Shown: positions 1-11,870 of the stretch, one piece after another | Numbering within the stretch: position 1 is the first letter of the stretch | Layout of the letters: each line of letters opens with the position of its first letter | Program-made: the position numbers and the translations under genes | The notes under the pieces: generated by a model | The model's database searches: none | The model's input: only the letters and a program-made list of their open reading frames with translations | Told to the model about the DNA's origin: nothing | Assembly: GCA_903772945.1 (NCBI GenBank) | Contig: CAICTM010000120.1 | Coordinates: forward strand, 1 to 64,000 | DNA: 64,000 nt | Direction: 5' to 3' | DNA from: Seminavis robusta | Taxonomy: Eukaryota; Bacillariophyta; Bacillariophyceae; Naviculales; Naviculaceae

Positions 1-2783
1 CAGTCGTCTTTCGGGGGCAACCGGCTCATCCGGGCCACTTGTCAACAGACCCAAAGTTCCATTCCCGCCAACGATCCATCGAGCTCAGAGTTGCATCATC
101 TGAAACAGCGCCAGCGCCAGCGCCAACATCATCGTCATATGTCCTGACACTCTATCCCAATCGCGAGTTCTGTGACACCTACAAGACCAAGAACCCTCAA
201 GTCAGCAGCATTGGGGCCGTCCTCATTGTAGTCGCCATGTCAATTCTGTTTTGGCTATATGATTACTTTGTTCGCAAAGAGTTCAACTCAAAGCAACAAC
301 TTCTCGAAGCTAAACGATATTTCATGCGTTTTGTGTCTCATGAAGTCAGGACGCCTCTCAACGCTGTCTGTCTTGGTCTGGCCCTCCTCAAGGAAGAGCT
401 CGACGACGCCAACGCGGCGCAAGAGCCACCCTGCAACAACTTTTCATCTTCCACTTCCGCTTCCCTCTCCTCCAGCATCAGTTCGTCATCATCTACCCCT
501 GATGTCGAATCCTTTTCCGGCCTCGTCAACGACATTTGCGACTCGGCCGAATCTGCTGTCCAGGTACTCAATGATCTATTGCAGTACGACAAGATCCAAA
601 TGGGAAAATTCACAATGGAAAACACGGTCATCTCCATCGTCGACCTCGTACAAGACATTTCCAAAGAGTTTCGGCTCTCTGCCCGCAAAAAGAACATTGC
701 AGTTACCTTGGATACCAGTCCCATGATGACGATGCGAGAAACAACAAGCCCGGATAGCAAGCGTCGTTGCGACGAGGAAATGGGCCCATTCCATTCCCCA
801 CAGGACTTCAAAGTTGTGGGAGACAAGATTCGAATCACTCAGATCCTTCGAAACTTGGTTTCGAACGCCGTCAAGTTTGTCCCCGAACAAGGTAAGGTTT
901 TGTCCACGAGCGGCCGGCTTAAACTTTGAAACACGCACATGGCCCCACACGCTCATCACCCTTTTGTTTCATTTATTGCTCTGCCTGCAATTACCATACC
1001 GGTAGGTCACATAACCCTCCGACTCTCCTGGGTTCCAAACTCGAACACGACAAGCCGCAGCCCACGCGGGAATAAGGGATGTGACGCCAGTTGGCACGAA
1101 CGATATGCCACACTCCTGCAGCATCGAGGCGATAATGCAGAGCCGCGCAACAAGAATGATAGCTACACTCTCAAGTCGGGCCAAGAAGTGAGCTACGAAC
1201 GGCAGGGTATGCTCCACCTTGATGTAATTGATACCGGGGCTGGAATGACCCCTTCTCAACTTAAGAAACTCTTCCAAGATGGCGCCCAGTTCAATGTGAA
1301 TGAGCTACAGGCCGGACAGGGAAGTGGCTTGGGGTTATTCCTCAGCAAGAGTATGGCCCAGCAGCACGGTGGAGAGCTGTCGGCGGCATCGCAAGGGCTC
1401 GGGAAGGGCACCACCTTTACATTCACATTGCCCCTGTACTTTATTGAAACCGAAAGTTCTCGTGATACCATATCCAAGAGTATTCCTTCTCCCGGCAGCA
1501 CCTTGTGGAAGGGGGCGTCTACGACCGACAGATGTAGTGAAAGCGACGAAGGACTCGACAGTCGTCCAACGATCCGCATGAATGGCAGATTAACTCCGGA
1601 ACCCCACAACGAGCACGCAAGGATACCCATGAGTACATTGTCAACTGATCCGGTGGTTGACCAGAGCCACCAAAACTGTTCCACACTACCATCCTGTCAA
1701 CCAACTCCAACCAAAACACTTCCAGTTTTGCCCGCAGCAGTTCCCAATGCTGCGAAATTGTCACGGCAGCCACAACTTCGAATCTTAGTGGTCGACGATG
1801 TGCCATCGAATCGAAAACTCTTGGCCCGAATGGCTCGTAACCGAAAGCACAATGTGGATGAAGCCTACGATGGCCAGCATGCTGTTGAAAAGGTGATGGA
1901 GTCCTTTGCTTCAGACCAGGAAGAGGGAGCAGCTAACCCTTACCAGGTGATTTTGATGGATTTCGAAATGCCACGGCTGAATGGACCAGACGCAACTCGT
2001 CGCATTCGCGAATTGGAAGGATGCCAAGACATATTTATAGTTGGCGTAACGGGGAACGTCCTGGCAGAGGATGTGGCTCACTTTCTGGACAGTGGTGCAG
2101 ATCACGTTCTTCCCAAACCGGTAAAATTCCCAGCATTGGAAGCTTTGTGGAAAGACAAGTTCCCCGCCGCTGGTGCAGCAGACAACAATGAATTCGCAAA
2201 GGTACCCACGAGCACTTCATCCACTGATCCGGTGGTTGATCAGAGAGACAAAAACTGCTCGACACTACCACCCCCTCAACCAACTCCAACCAAAACACTT
2301 CCAGTTTTGCCCACAGCAGTTCCCAGTGCTGCACAATTGGCACTGCAGCCACAGCTTCGAATCTTAGTGGTCGACGATGTGCCATCGAATCGAAAACTCT
2401 TGGCCCGAATGGCTCGTAAACGAAAGCACAATGTGGATGAAGCCTATGATGGCCAGAATGCTGTTGAAAAGGTGATGGAGTGCTTTGCTGCAGACCAGGA
2501 AAAGGGAGCAGCTAACCCTTACCAGGTGATTTTGATGGATTTCGAAATGCCACGGCTGAATGGACCAGACGCAACTCGACGCATTCGCGAAATAGAAGGA
2601 TGCCAAGACATGTTTATAGTTGGCGTAACGGGGAACGTTCTTGCAGAGGATGTGGCTCGCTTTCTGGACTGTGGGGCTGATCACGTTCTTCCCAAACCGG
2701 TAAAGTTTCCAGCATTGGAAGCCCTTTGGAAAGACAAGTTCCCCGCCGATGGTGGTGCAGCTGGTAAGCACCCAAACTCATAA
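1..2783 (+). CDS. Hybrid histidine kinase with two receiver domains (5' partial)
   Basis: Membrane sensor kinase of a multistep phosphorelay: it autophosphorylates a histidine and passes phosphate to receiver aspartates. The frame (first full codon at 3) is open to the window edge, so the N-terminal sensor is missing. Exons are 1-891 and 1006-2783; the 114-bp intron (GTAAGG...TAG) joins FVPEQG to HITLRL inside the ATPase domain. In order: one membrane helix (about 200-270), H-box SHEVRTPLN (about 337-363), N-box LRNLVSNAVKF (about 849-882), G1 box DTGAGM (about 1228), G2 box GSGLGLFLSKSM (about 1321), then two receiver domains, each with the acidic pair in LVVDDVPSNRK, the acceptor Asp in ILMDFEMPRL and the Lys in LPKPVKF. 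No output or HPt domain follows; the stop TAA is at 2781. The double receiver comes from a recent duplication. Input signal unknown. Confidence 0.93.
1645..2748 (+). repeat. Tandem duplication of linker plus receiver domain
   Basis: Two direct copies offset by 580 bp (about 1645-2168 and 2225-2748), nearly identical at DNA level even in the low-complexity PTPTKTLPVLP linker. Both copies keep the acceptor Asp and the conserved Lys, so both receivers should work. The few differences (for example NRKHN against KRKHN) point to a recent unequal crossover inside the gene. Confidence 0.9.
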
Positions 2784-4772
2784 AAAGGAGGCTGAAGCTA
2801 GGCGGCTATGTATATAGGAGCGATGTAAATAGAAGCTAAAGCAGCATGTACAAAACACCAGACTGTACTCTGTCCCTGCTCCAGCTCTGTCCAGCCAGCT
2901 AGTAGCATTGGTTTTGGTAGAGCCATGGATCCAGCCAGGGAGTTTTCAAGCCCAGCCCGCCCGCTGATAGGGAGGCTTGCAGTTTGCGGCTGCAGGCTAC
3001 TTGTAGCTAGATTCTGGATACAATGATTACACCTGCCTCCAACTTGCAAATATTCACCTGGCAGTTGCCGTGGTGTACCATAGGCTTCTGGCCTCTGAGG
3101 AACTAGCGAGCTGACCACTGGATATGAGAAGCAACGACTGAGTCGAGTCGAGTCACTCCATTGGGCCTTCAATTTTGCTTAAGATTGAGATTGGGTGTGT
3201 GCACTGCTGCATCCGGAGTTCTCCCAGCAAATGGAAAAGCTTGCTGCGATAGCTGCTGCAAAACTCTTTTTGACCACTACTTCTCTTAGAGAGGTCCAAG
3301 ATGTCTCGAGAACAAGCTAGCTAGCGGCTAGTCCATGTTGGCAAGTAGACGTGTATTGGGGCCTTGGCAGAGTGAGGAAGTAATGGAGGGTGGAGGACGC
3401 AGAGTTGATCACTGTATCGGACTCTATTGACTCGACTCAAAAGCCACTTCTTGACTCTTGACCCGACTCGATAGCTACAGTCGTACTCGACTCACTAACT
3501 ACTTTCCACTACATGTAAGCCTTACCACTGTCCGCACTGAGCTTCCGCATTCCGGATCTACTTCCGCATACTGGTGTGGCCCCGGACCTCAAGAGAATAA
3601 GAAGCAGTTGCCGGTTGAGTTTCTGTTTGTTTTCGGATGGTGCAACCGGAGACTATGGCCTGCTCGGTTGAACACGGAAACTGAGGCTTTTTTCAATGAC
3701 AGCAATGGCCCAACGCACAGAGCCATCACTACTATTAAAATAGTACTGTACAACTAGTAGCTTTTAGTACCTACAGTACCAGTTTAGTGGTGGCACTAGC
3801 TAGACTAGTAGTATCTGTGCCGGAACGGTACCTGAAGGAAAGAGAAGTGATAGAGCTCTGCTCGTACTGGTTCTCAAGAAATCGAATCCTGACCAGAACA
3901 ATGACTTTCTGGGTAAGGCTTGATTTAAGATAGTCATTCTGTAAGCAATGTGAACGTAACGAACCTGTAGGATGCAAGGATGCTGGTTTTGGGATGCTGG
4001 GTAATGAAGTATATCATAGTATTTAGATCAATGTTGCAGTCATTTTCTGATAGTTGTAAAAAGTGATCACCCAATGATAAAACGGTTGCTGGGTTTATCT
4101 TGCCATTTAAGTCATAGTTGTAGTAAGGTTAGTTTTCAGAATGCTATATAATAGGTCATAATGAAGCGGAAACCCTACTTGGTGGTTGGTTCATCATCTA
4201 GTTGTAACACGAAAATGTCCATGACACGGAATGTTCGTGTTGGTTGTTAGTAGTTCAGTGGTTTGTTTGTAAGCCGTGATTAGAGCAGTTTGGAGAAGGT
4301 TGAGGCAGGGAAGTGAACGTTCGCATTTAACAGGTGCCTGAGTGAAGTATAGATGAATGACAAGACTGGTAAGAGGTCATTAATAAATGACTTGTATTGA
4401 AATATCCAAGTAAGTATCCAATCTACATAGTTTACTGTATCAATGGTAGACTTTTTGCTGCAACCAGGAAGAACAACCACTCTGCATGCAGAGCTGCATG
4501 CAGCATGTCCCAGTGCCACCACTGGCGAGATAATTGATGGCCGCTGCTGCCAAGCGACCCGGCATTTGGATTTTGTACCTGGCATTGCATACCGGTAGAG
4601 GAGCGACACTTCAGAAACCAAAATACAACCAGAATAGAAGACTGCCCCATCCATCACATCCACCTCTCACAATCTCTCAACTGAGAATCGGTAAAGCAAC
4701 CAAAACACTACCTAGCTAGTAGCAACACTACCAATCTCTACTACCAATCTCTACTATTTTTACAAGTCGACC
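2784..4772. other. Intergenic, no gene recognised
   Basis: About 2 kb of AT-rich to mixed sequence. Short ORFs in it show no domain, no coding-like composition and no splice-linked partners. It carries CTAGCTAG-type palindromes (about 3317 and 4712, the second 61 bp upstream of the next ATG). No tRNA-like fold was found by eye. Confidence 0.6.
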
Positions 4773-5325
4773 ATGACCGCCGCTGCCGTTACTGTTCTCC
4801 CCCATCAACCGTCTCTATCGGTACCGTTGGATTCCTCGTTAAAGAAGAGAGGTACCAGTCGACGATGTGCGTCCATTGCTCTGGATGACGTATTTGGACA
4901 AAGTGTCGTCAGCTGATGACGTCGAAGAGACGTGCTACAATTTCAACGACACCGATTTCGTCCATCCGTATGTCCAACAGTTGGATCAAGTGTGGGATCA
5001 ATGTGCAAGTCCCAAGGAACCCAAGCCGTTGCATCTGGAACAAGAAGACTTGACCAAGCTCGTATCGGGCAAAGGCCGTGGTTTGGAAAAGAAACTCTTG
5101 AGTGACATGAAAAAGAACCGCGAAACCATCGTCAAGCAAGTCTTGGATGCCCAAAAGAGTTATCGCAACTTGCCCATCCGCGCCGATCAAAAGGCAAAGA
5201 TGCTCAAGAACAAGTACAAGAAACTCACTACTCAAAGTAAGGTCTTTGCTCTCACACTCGCCAAGGGGGATGCTCAAGTTGCTACCAAACTATACGGAAA
5301 CACCATTGCGGCCACCTCGGCTTAG
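4773..5325 (+). CDS. Small RGLE-motif protein of a diatom-expanded family
   Basis: Function unknown. The body (from about 4915) reads ETCYNFND, then KGRGLEKKLLSDMKKNRE, then VLDAQKSYR and a C-terminal FALTLAKGDAQVATKLYG. From memory, this order (aromatic/acidic start, RGLE block, VLDxQ helix, A-rich end) is a family found in many copies in diatoms. The only suitable ATG, 4773, starts a different frame: MTAAAVTVL...KKRGTSRRCASIALDDVFGQSVVS and then a stop at 4914. Two readings are possible. A 61-bp intron (4852-4912, GTACC...CAG) restores the frame exactly. Alternatively a single base is missing near 4909, which would keep RRCASIALDDV, a stretch that looks like the usual RRVSF-type start of the family. 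I slightly favour the missing base. Stop TAG at 5323. Confidence 0.72.
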
Positions 5326-6746
5326 CTACTCTAGCTATTGAGCTAGGTGGTATTTGGGGTGACTTACCATGGGGCCTCCTCTTCTTGCATTCAACCTTCT
5401 TGTCTTCTCGCTTCCCGCTTCCCTATCAATATATATAGCATCATTTTCAATCTCATCTCTCATCTCCTTATGACACAACAGCATACACTACAAGTTCACT
5501 ACTAAGTTTCAATAGACCACTTTCATATCTTAACTCTTATTTACGCTTCTAGCTGGCTAGATAGGAGCCATACTAGCTATGCGTTGGGTCTGCACCAGCA
5601 GCCAATGTTGTTGTCCGCGCTGGTTGAAAGCCGGTTGCAAGCTGGAAGCTAGAGATTGGCCAATGCAGAACTGGTTGGATGACAACTAGTAGGGCCGGCA
5701 GGCCAGCAAGCTCCTCGATGAATGATCTCCCCAGTATTCAATGATGTACAGGTACCTTATTGGCTTGACGCTCAAAGGACTATTGGTAGTGGCAGACAAC
5801 TCCCCACTGTCTTGCTTGTTTGGAAGGTGGGTGGTACAGCTTGTGCTGCCTAGTCCTGGAGTCCGCTGCTTGCTTTCTGCCTGCACGCAGCTGCCTTCTT
5901 CGTGTTTGCCTTTGGTTGATCAGCAGCCACTTGCTGGTGGAGCAACTGAGTCTCGAGATGGGGCAACTCCCCAAGCTGACTGATGGGCGGACTCGGCTCC
6001 TTCATACCTGGTACCTACTTTGCCGAACAGAGGCTTGCCTATCCTGGCTGCCTATCCTTCTTCACAGAGGATTACTGCTCTTCTATATGGACCATTGCGG
6101 CGGCCATGACCCATTGGCTGCGGGGTACTTAATCCACGACGCCACCGACACAGCGGTCTGTGCTGCAGCACGACGTAGTCAGGAGCGATTTTGTGATCCT
6201 ACTTTGGCCTTCATTCACCTACGGTACTACCGTACGGTATGTAGCTAGCAACCTTGCACCGATAGACGTCAAGGGTTCGATTCATTGCATACACGGTGGG
6301 ATACCCCAGCTGCCACCGATACCGTAAGAGGAGTCAAGAGCAAGGCTTCGTAACAAAAACATTAGTATTTCTACAGTACACAGGTAACATTATAGTCTCA
6401 AAATTGGACCTGAACCTTGGCCGTGAAAGCAAGAGCACAGCACATCACAGCAGAGCAACGACGACCAGGTCTTCCCTTTGTATCGTCGAGTCCGTCCATG
6501 CCATGCATTGCTCATGATCCCGGCAGGTCAAGCCATAAGAGCCATGCAGCTGGTTCGACCCACCACCACTTGAAACAAGGCAGAGCGTCGATTGATCATA
6601 TCATATTCATAATACAGGTATACACAATTTTCACACCCTTGGTCACGGTTTTGACTTTGGACTGTTCGTCAACAATATACATTCAATGATTCCCAAAAAA
6701 CTGTTTTGTGTCGTCTCACGCACGATACGATACGGCACCATGCATG
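5326..6746. other. Intergenic, no gene recognised
   Basis: A 142-codon plus-strand ORF at 5820-6248 has no domain, an odd Leu/Cys/Trp-rich composition and no splice context, so it is not called. Two stretches (about 6170-6230 and 6320-6390) read weakly alike in different frames (RRSQERFCDPTLAF and KRSQEQGFVTKTLVF), perhaps an old small duplication. A T-loop-like GGTTCGATTC at 6273 has no matching stem. Confidence 0.5.
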
Positions 6747-7004
6747 CTAGTAGCAAAAGGCCGCTGACGCTGCAAGTACTGCAGCCGCCATGGTTGGTCC
6801 AAAGCTGATCGCGGCTGAAACGCCCTCGTCGGCTTCAATCACCCCATCGTCATTGCCTTCTTCGTCAGCAGAGTCATAGGTCCCGTTGCCCATCATCGTG
6901 GAGTTCTTCATTTCCATCTCGTCGGTACTATCGGCAACGACAAAAGTCGTGCAGGCGAGGGCCAACAAGAGGACAAGGATCAGTTTCTGGACGACGGACT
7001 TCAT
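6747..7004 (-). CDS. Small secreted acidic protein, probably GPI-anchored
   Basis: 85 residues. The start at 7004 is chosen because it gives a clean signal peptide (MKSVVQKLILVLLLALACTT, cleavage likely after VVA); the frame is also open upstream, but without a convincing start. The mature part is acidic (DSTDEMEMKN, DSADEEGNDDG) with two NxS/T sites (NST, NGT), and it ends in a hydrophobic tail (PTMAAAVLAASAAFCY) preceded by small residues, as in GPI-anchored proteins. Role unknown; cell-surface location inferred. The gene to its right (7824) also combines signal peptide, acidic body and hydrophobic C-terminus, but I see no clear sequence homology. Confidence 0.7.
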   Translation of the reverse strand: MKSVVQKLILVLLLALACTTFVVADSTDEMEMKNSTMMGNGTYDSADEEGNDDGVIEADEGVSAAISFGPTMAAAVLAASAAFCY

Positions 7005-7823
7005 TATTGCTTTGTTGCGATGTTCGTGCTTGGGTTGTGTTATGTTGCGTTGCGTTGCGTTCGAGTGGGAGCGGGAGTAAACGGTGAGATTACGGCAAGG
7101 AGAGCACTTTTGATGGAGGATCTTTGGCGAGAGCAGGAGAAAAGAACTGTGTGACAAAACTAGATTGTTGGGTGTTTTGGAAGCAGCCAATGAATGATGT
7201 TGGTTGCGGCTAAAAATATCAAAAAGTTTTCTCCTCCATGCTCCACCAAGAGCAGACGTTGAGCCTCTCAAAAATTGATCCTTCAACCTCGATAGTGCAA
7301 AATTTTGAGTTAGAGCCAACTAACGGCATTTCGCCTGAATGAAGACTAACGCCATTGCTCGATGTCGTCAGGAACCGTGTTTGAGTTGTTGTCTTGGTAC
7401 GATTAGTACACATTCTACGTGTCTTCTTGTAGGAACGCAAGCCCAATGATTGTCACTCGAACTGTGACTGCCCTGCGTTCCAGAACCTTCCTCACGTCTG
7501 CGCCATTCAAATAAACACTCACCACGAGCCGCAATCAGCAACTCCACAGAACACACATCAAGAAGCTTGCTTGCTGGATTCATCATTCATTCGGAAGACC
7601 CAAATTTCTCTGCAAGATCAATGACAGTTACTTATAAAAGACTTCGCAAAAATTTCGGAGACCACTTTTCTCTCATAAATTGGGAAAGAAGCCACGTCCA
7701 TCGTACGTTGTCTTGAGGTTTTATTTGCAAGAACCAACACTACCAAAGTACCTTTCCGGTTGGAGGCAGCGCACCAATTCTACTTGGAAGCATATATCTT
7801 TTTCAGCTAGCTAGAACGCAAAA
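7005..7823. other. Intergenic between divergent genes
   Basis: Probable shared promoter region for the minus-strand gene ending at 7004 and the plus-strand gene starting at 7824. A TATAAAAG box lies at about 7633, some 190 bp upstream of the plus-strand ATG; GCTAGCTAG lies at 7806-7814, 9 bp before that ATG. No ORF with coding character. Confidence 0.5.
7806..7814. promoter_or_regulatory. GCTAGCTAG motif just before a start codon
   Basis: Self-complementary GCTAGCTAG, 9 bp upstream of the ATG at 7824. The same motif recurs upstream of most starts here (see findings). Function unknown; it may lie in the 5' UTR. Confidence 0.35.
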
Positions 7824-9389
7824 ATGAAGGTCTCCACATGGATGCTAGTACTCTGTCTCTTGCTCGGCCTGGCCACTCTGGACACCGTAATGGCTCAGGG
7901 CGGAAAGAACGACAAGGGTGACAAAGGAAAAGACAAGGACGACGAAGACGAAGACATGGATGAAGACGAAGACGAAGTCGAAGCTGCTGTCGAATTCGAA
8001 GGCGAAGTTGTTGTAGAAATGGACAACTCGACAATGACAGAAGATTTGGAAACGCTCAATGACCTCGGTTGTCCCGGCTTGGACTTTGATGCTGATTGCG
8101 AGGCTTGCTTGGAAGCTGGCTGCGTTATGACCGTAGGCGACTGCTTGGCGGACTGCAGCGTCATGGACGTTGCTTGCTGGGATATGCAGTACCATCCAAA
8201 CAAAACGGCGGCCGATGTTTGTCTCATCATGACACAACAGGAAGCCGATGCGGCGATTTGTGGTACGAGCGACCGATTGGCGGAGACGGCAGAAATTTTT
8301 GAAAAAATAGCTTGAACGGAACCGTCTACCTAACGAGACTGAATTGAATGGTCGTCTGATGCATCTCATGTCATTGCTTTTGGTTTTGCTTTTGCTTTTG
8401 CTATTATTTCCCCAGGCGATCCCGAAGTGCAAACTTGCGAAACTTGTACCTCCACTGTGAGATCCGATGGCGAATCAACTTGTGGTTGGTACGAAAATTA
8501 TTGTGGTACAGGTGATGCGTGTGACTTCCAAGGAACTTGTCCAATGGATACATGTGAGCCAGAGACAATGCCCGAGGAGGAGGAAGAACCAGCACCTGAG
8601 GAGGAGGAGGAGGAAGAAGAAGAGCCAGCACCAGAAATGGAAGAACCCGAGACAGAGCCTGAGGAACCAGAACCTGAAATGGAAGAAACAGAGCCGGAAG
8701 AGGAAACTGAGACCGAACCAGAGGCTGAGGAGGTTGCTGAACTTGAGACTCAAGAAACACCAGCACCAACCGAAGTTGATGAAATGGATGAAATTGCCGA
8801 TGAAATGCCCGCTACTGCTACTGTGCAACCATCCGTGGTGGATGTCCACCCTTGCAACAATCTTCCTGGCTGTGAACAGTGTCTCAATTCCCGCATTGAG
8901 TGCGCTTGGATCGCCGATTCTTGCGAACCAAGCTGTGATGTCATTGCGGATGCGGCCTGTTACCATCCGAGCAACTTTGCCAACCTCACGGGACCCGAGA
9001 TTTGCGCCATTGCCAACACTACCGAGGAAGTGCCCTTTGATGGCCAAACTGGCGGCCCCTGCACGGGATTCCAATCTTGCGAACCATGCCTCAATAGCCG
9101 TATTGATTGTGCCTGGGTGTCGGGTACTTGCCTTACTCCGGCGTCTTGCCAAGTCATCCAGGATGAGACCTGTTACCATCCATCCCAGCCGGAGTTTTTG
9201 AACATGACTGGGCCGGAAATCTGTGCTGCCTCAGAAGTCGATGCCACCGACCTTGAAGTCAACCGAGCAGCAAGCGACGAGACAACGAATGGTGCCACAA
9301 GTGACGCTGCGGACGGTTCCTTTCTACAGACGGTCGTTACTCTCCTGGCTTTTTCAGCTCTGCTTTCCATGAAGCAGTTTCTGTACTAG
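7824..9389 (+). CDS. Secreted Cys-repeat, Glu/Pro-rich surface protein, probably GPI-anchored
   Basis: 470 residues from exons 7824-8262 and 8416-9389. The 153-bp intron (GTACGA...CCAG) removes an in-frame stop and joins AAIC to GDPEVQTCETC. After a signal peptide (STWMLVLCLLLGLATLD) come an acidic DKGKDKDDEDEDMDEDED tract, one divergent Cys module (CEACLEAGC...CLADCSVMDVACW), a long Glu/Pro/Thr stalk (8560-8790), and two clear repeats CNNLPGCEQCLNSRIECAWI and CTGFQSCEPCLNSRIDCAWV, each followed by ACYHPS or TCYHPS, then LTGPEICA or MTGPEICA. The Cys-x2-Cys...Cys-x-Trp pattern resembles PSI domains, but that is only a resemblance. The C-terminus LQTVVTLLAFSALLSMKQFLY is a hydrophobic GPI-type tail. 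A wall or surface role is inferred. Confidence 0.85.
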
Positions 9390-9647
9390 TTGAGCTAGTT
9401 GTTGTCAGATTTGCTTGCGGCAGGCCAGCCCGCGTTTATATTATTTAGCATTCATGCATAATCAACCAAGCCATTCATAATCCAAGGAAAATCGTAATGG
9501 GAAAGGAATAAGACCATAATAAAATAAATTTAAAACTCATGTATTAGAGGAGCATCTATTCGACGAACAGGAGGCTCATTAATAGATCTATGCATCATGC
9601 ACCCACTAGCTAGCATTGGCTAGCCATCTCCGAAGTACAGCGCCGGA

Positions 9648-11870
9648 TTAGGTGGTTCGGCGTGATTGTTTGCGAAAATGGCGCCAAGCACGGCGACAGT
9701 AGACAGTGACATGCAATCGGCAGCATCGGGCCAGATGACCCACACTGGCACAGCCCAAAGACAGCCCAAAGATCAGAATGGATGCGGGCATTAGGAGCAG
9801 TGAAAAGCGATAAATCAGAATCACAGGAATTGCCACCAGGCTGACAGTTCCCAGTGCAATTCCCATCATTTCGAACCCGGGATGGTTCAGGAACATTGTA
9901 TTGACCACGACCACAGCAAGGAGCAAGGAGGCGACGCAAATCAATGTGGACGCAAGCTTCTGCTGAGCCTGCCAGGTGAGAGGATCATTTCCGTATGATA
10001 CTGCATTTCCCGCTTCGATCATGAATCCAACAAAATGACAAAGAATGATCGTGTACTGCGAAAAGAGTAGCATCTCCTTGGACACCAACTTCCAAAGATT
10101 GGCTTGCAGCAGCTTGATTTCCCAATAGCCGCCTCTGGTGGCTACTAGGAAGAATGTGAAAAGACCGACAATGGAAAGATCCACAACGACTGGCCACATG
10201 CGCGGCAGCGCGGCACTCATGCAAAAAAAGAGAGCAATACTGGCGGGAACCAGTGCGGAGGGGACATTTTGACGGTACAAGTAGATGGAAAGGAATGCAA
10301 GGACAAAGATGGAGGACCACAGGAATATCTTGAAGGGTGGGCGACAAATGTGCGCCACTTTCAATGGGTAACCCGATGCCTCCTCGTACCCCGAGTTTGT
10401 TGTTTGATTAAAAGCAGTTTCCAGAAGCGACTTCCTTTGGCGTGTGGTGATGTTGTAGGTTTCCAGTGACAGTGTGTGTTGTTCGAATTGAATTGGTTCT
10501 CCTGTGAAGCCATTGGAACGGCGAGAACAGACGGAAACCTGTTTGTGGCGTGCTACCCAGAGCGTGTCTTGTGTGGTGTACACCTTTGGTGCGTGCATGT
10601 TATAGCCACAGGGATACTTTTCTTCCTCCAAACTCGAGCCCGGAAATTGGACAATGGTATTATTATTGCTGTTGTAGCACAGGACTTGGTGGTGTGCAAT
10701 GGTTGGATTATCCTTTGTATTGATAGCACACCAGCCCTTATGCGGCGGAATGACGGGGACGCCAATGAGCCCCACCGAGGACTCCGCCCCGTAGAAACCG
10801 TGGCGACGGGGAAGGTATGTCATGTCCATGGGAACTTCGCGTGTTACGGCAGATTTGTTTTTGTGTGACGACGATGAGACGATCACTACCCCCATTTCCG
10901 TGAAGATGTAGCCCTGATCATATTTTCTTGCAAATGGGAATGCTACCAAGCCATCCTCGGTCTCGATGTACGGTAGCAAACTGTTCCTGGACACCAATGT
11001 GCCGTTGGGGGACGGGTACTCTTTGCAGTCCGACCGAATCCAAGTCTGAACCTCTGCGGGTACTACTAGGCTGTCAAAACCGGTAAGATTTTGCAGCTGT
11101 GACAGCGCCACTGGGTGGTCCCAGTACTGACTACTCGAAGAAATAAGATTTAACATGTCGCGGAAGAATGGCCAAAGGAAGCAATACGGTAGCTGGGCGC
11201 AACTGGCTGCGTTGCTCATGTGTGCCCAATTCCCGTGTAGGACATTGACATAGAATAGAACGAGGCAACACACGGTGCCCCCCCATAGAGCCAAGGCAAA
11301 AATAGCATACAAGAGTCCAACGAGAAAGATCGAACATGTTTGTTTGGGCGAGACACACCCGAATAGGGCATCCACGGATTGAGCCATGGAAAGAACGGAA
11401 TGTGTGTTTGTTTCTTGTTCTTCTACGTCCAAGGAACGGGCAGCCTTGAGAGAGACTCGGGCATTGAGAAGAAACGTGAGTAACATGATAATGGGTCCAA
11501 TGGAATATAGAAGTTTCATCTTTGTACCGTGTTCTTCGTAGTTGTACCGGTAGGGTTCTTCTTGCATTTCGTAGAAGTATGGAACTCCCATTTTGGCGTT
11601 GTAGGGGAAATAGCGGTCGTAGAAGAGGACGTCTGCGTGACGATAAATGACATACGTCCCAACGACAGCCACGATGTTGACCACGAGCAAGAGAATGGGT
11701 TTCCGAAGCTCTCTCCACCAGTGCTGCATCCGTTCCCACTGACTCGAGAAAGATTGTACTTGCCGTTCTTCCTCCAATTCTTCGCTTTCGTCCTCTGCCT
11801 CCCACAAGGAGGTCATCTCCAATAAGGGAGATGTGTCTTCTTCTTCGTCCATGCACGTAGTGCTTATCAT
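9648..11870 (-). CDS. Multi-pass membrane protein, unknown family
   Basis: 740 residues, one exon, ATG at 11870. An acidic cytosolic-looking N-terminus (MDEEEDTSPLL) precedes a first helix (ILLLVVNIVAVVGTYVIY). Further helices are SIGPIIMLLTFLLNA, a strong pair around CSIFLVGLLYAIFALALWGG and TVCCLVLFYVNVL, a large Cys- and NxS/T-containing loop of about 280 residues (likely luminal or extracellular), and a C-terminal cluster of five to six helices (IFLWSSIFVLAFLSIYLY through VILIYRFSLLLMPASILIF). It ends in a basic tail (CRRAWRHFRKQSRR). This layout of one large exodomain between helix groups is one I associate with diatom proteins of unknown function; I recognise no catalytic motif. Its 3' end is about 260 bp from the 3' end of the convergent gene ending at 9389. 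Confidence 0.85.
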   Translation of the reverse strand: MISTTCMDEEEDTSPLLEMTSLWEAEDESEELEEERQVQSFSSQWERMQHWWRELRKPILLLVVNIVAVVGTYVIYRHADVLFYDRYFPYNAKMGVPYFYEMQEEPYRYNYEEHGTKMKLLYSIGPIIMLLTFLLNARVSLKAARSLDVEEQETNTHSVLSMAQSVDALFGCVSPKQTCSIFLVGLLYAIFALALWGGTVCCLVLFYVNVLHGNWAHMSNAASCAQLPYCFLWPFFRDMLNLISSSSQYWDHPVALSQLQNLTGFDSLVVPAEVQTWIRSDCKEYPSPNGTLVSRNSLLPYIETEDGLVAFPFARKYDQGYIFTEMGVVIVSSSSHKNKSAVTREVPMDMTYLPRRHGFYGAESSVGLIGVPVIPPHKGWCAINTKDNPTIAHHQVLCYNSNNNTIVQFPGSSLEEEKYPCGYNMHAPKVYTTQDTLWVARHKQVSVCSRRSNGFTGEPIQFEQHTLSLETYNITTRQRKSLLETAFNQTTNSGYEEASGYPLKVAHICRPPFKIFLWSSIFVLAFLSIYLYRQNVPSALVPASIALFFCMSAALPRMWPVVVDLSIVGLFTFFLVATRGGYWEIKLLQANLWKLVSKEMLLFSQYTIILCHFVGFMIEAGNAVSYGNDPLTWQAQQKLASTLICVASLLLAVVVVNTMFLNHPGFEMMGIALGTVSLVAIPVILIYRFSLLLMPASILIFGLSLGCASVGHLARCCRLHVTVYCRRAWRHFRKQSRRTT

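Noticed and set aside
5820-6248. 142-codon ORF
   Set aside because: No domain, no repeat or paralogue, unusual composition; chance ORF more likely.
6265-6290. tRNA-like T-loop GGTTCGATTC
   Set aside because: The flanking bases do not form a T-stem and no anticodon or acceptor arms can be drawn.
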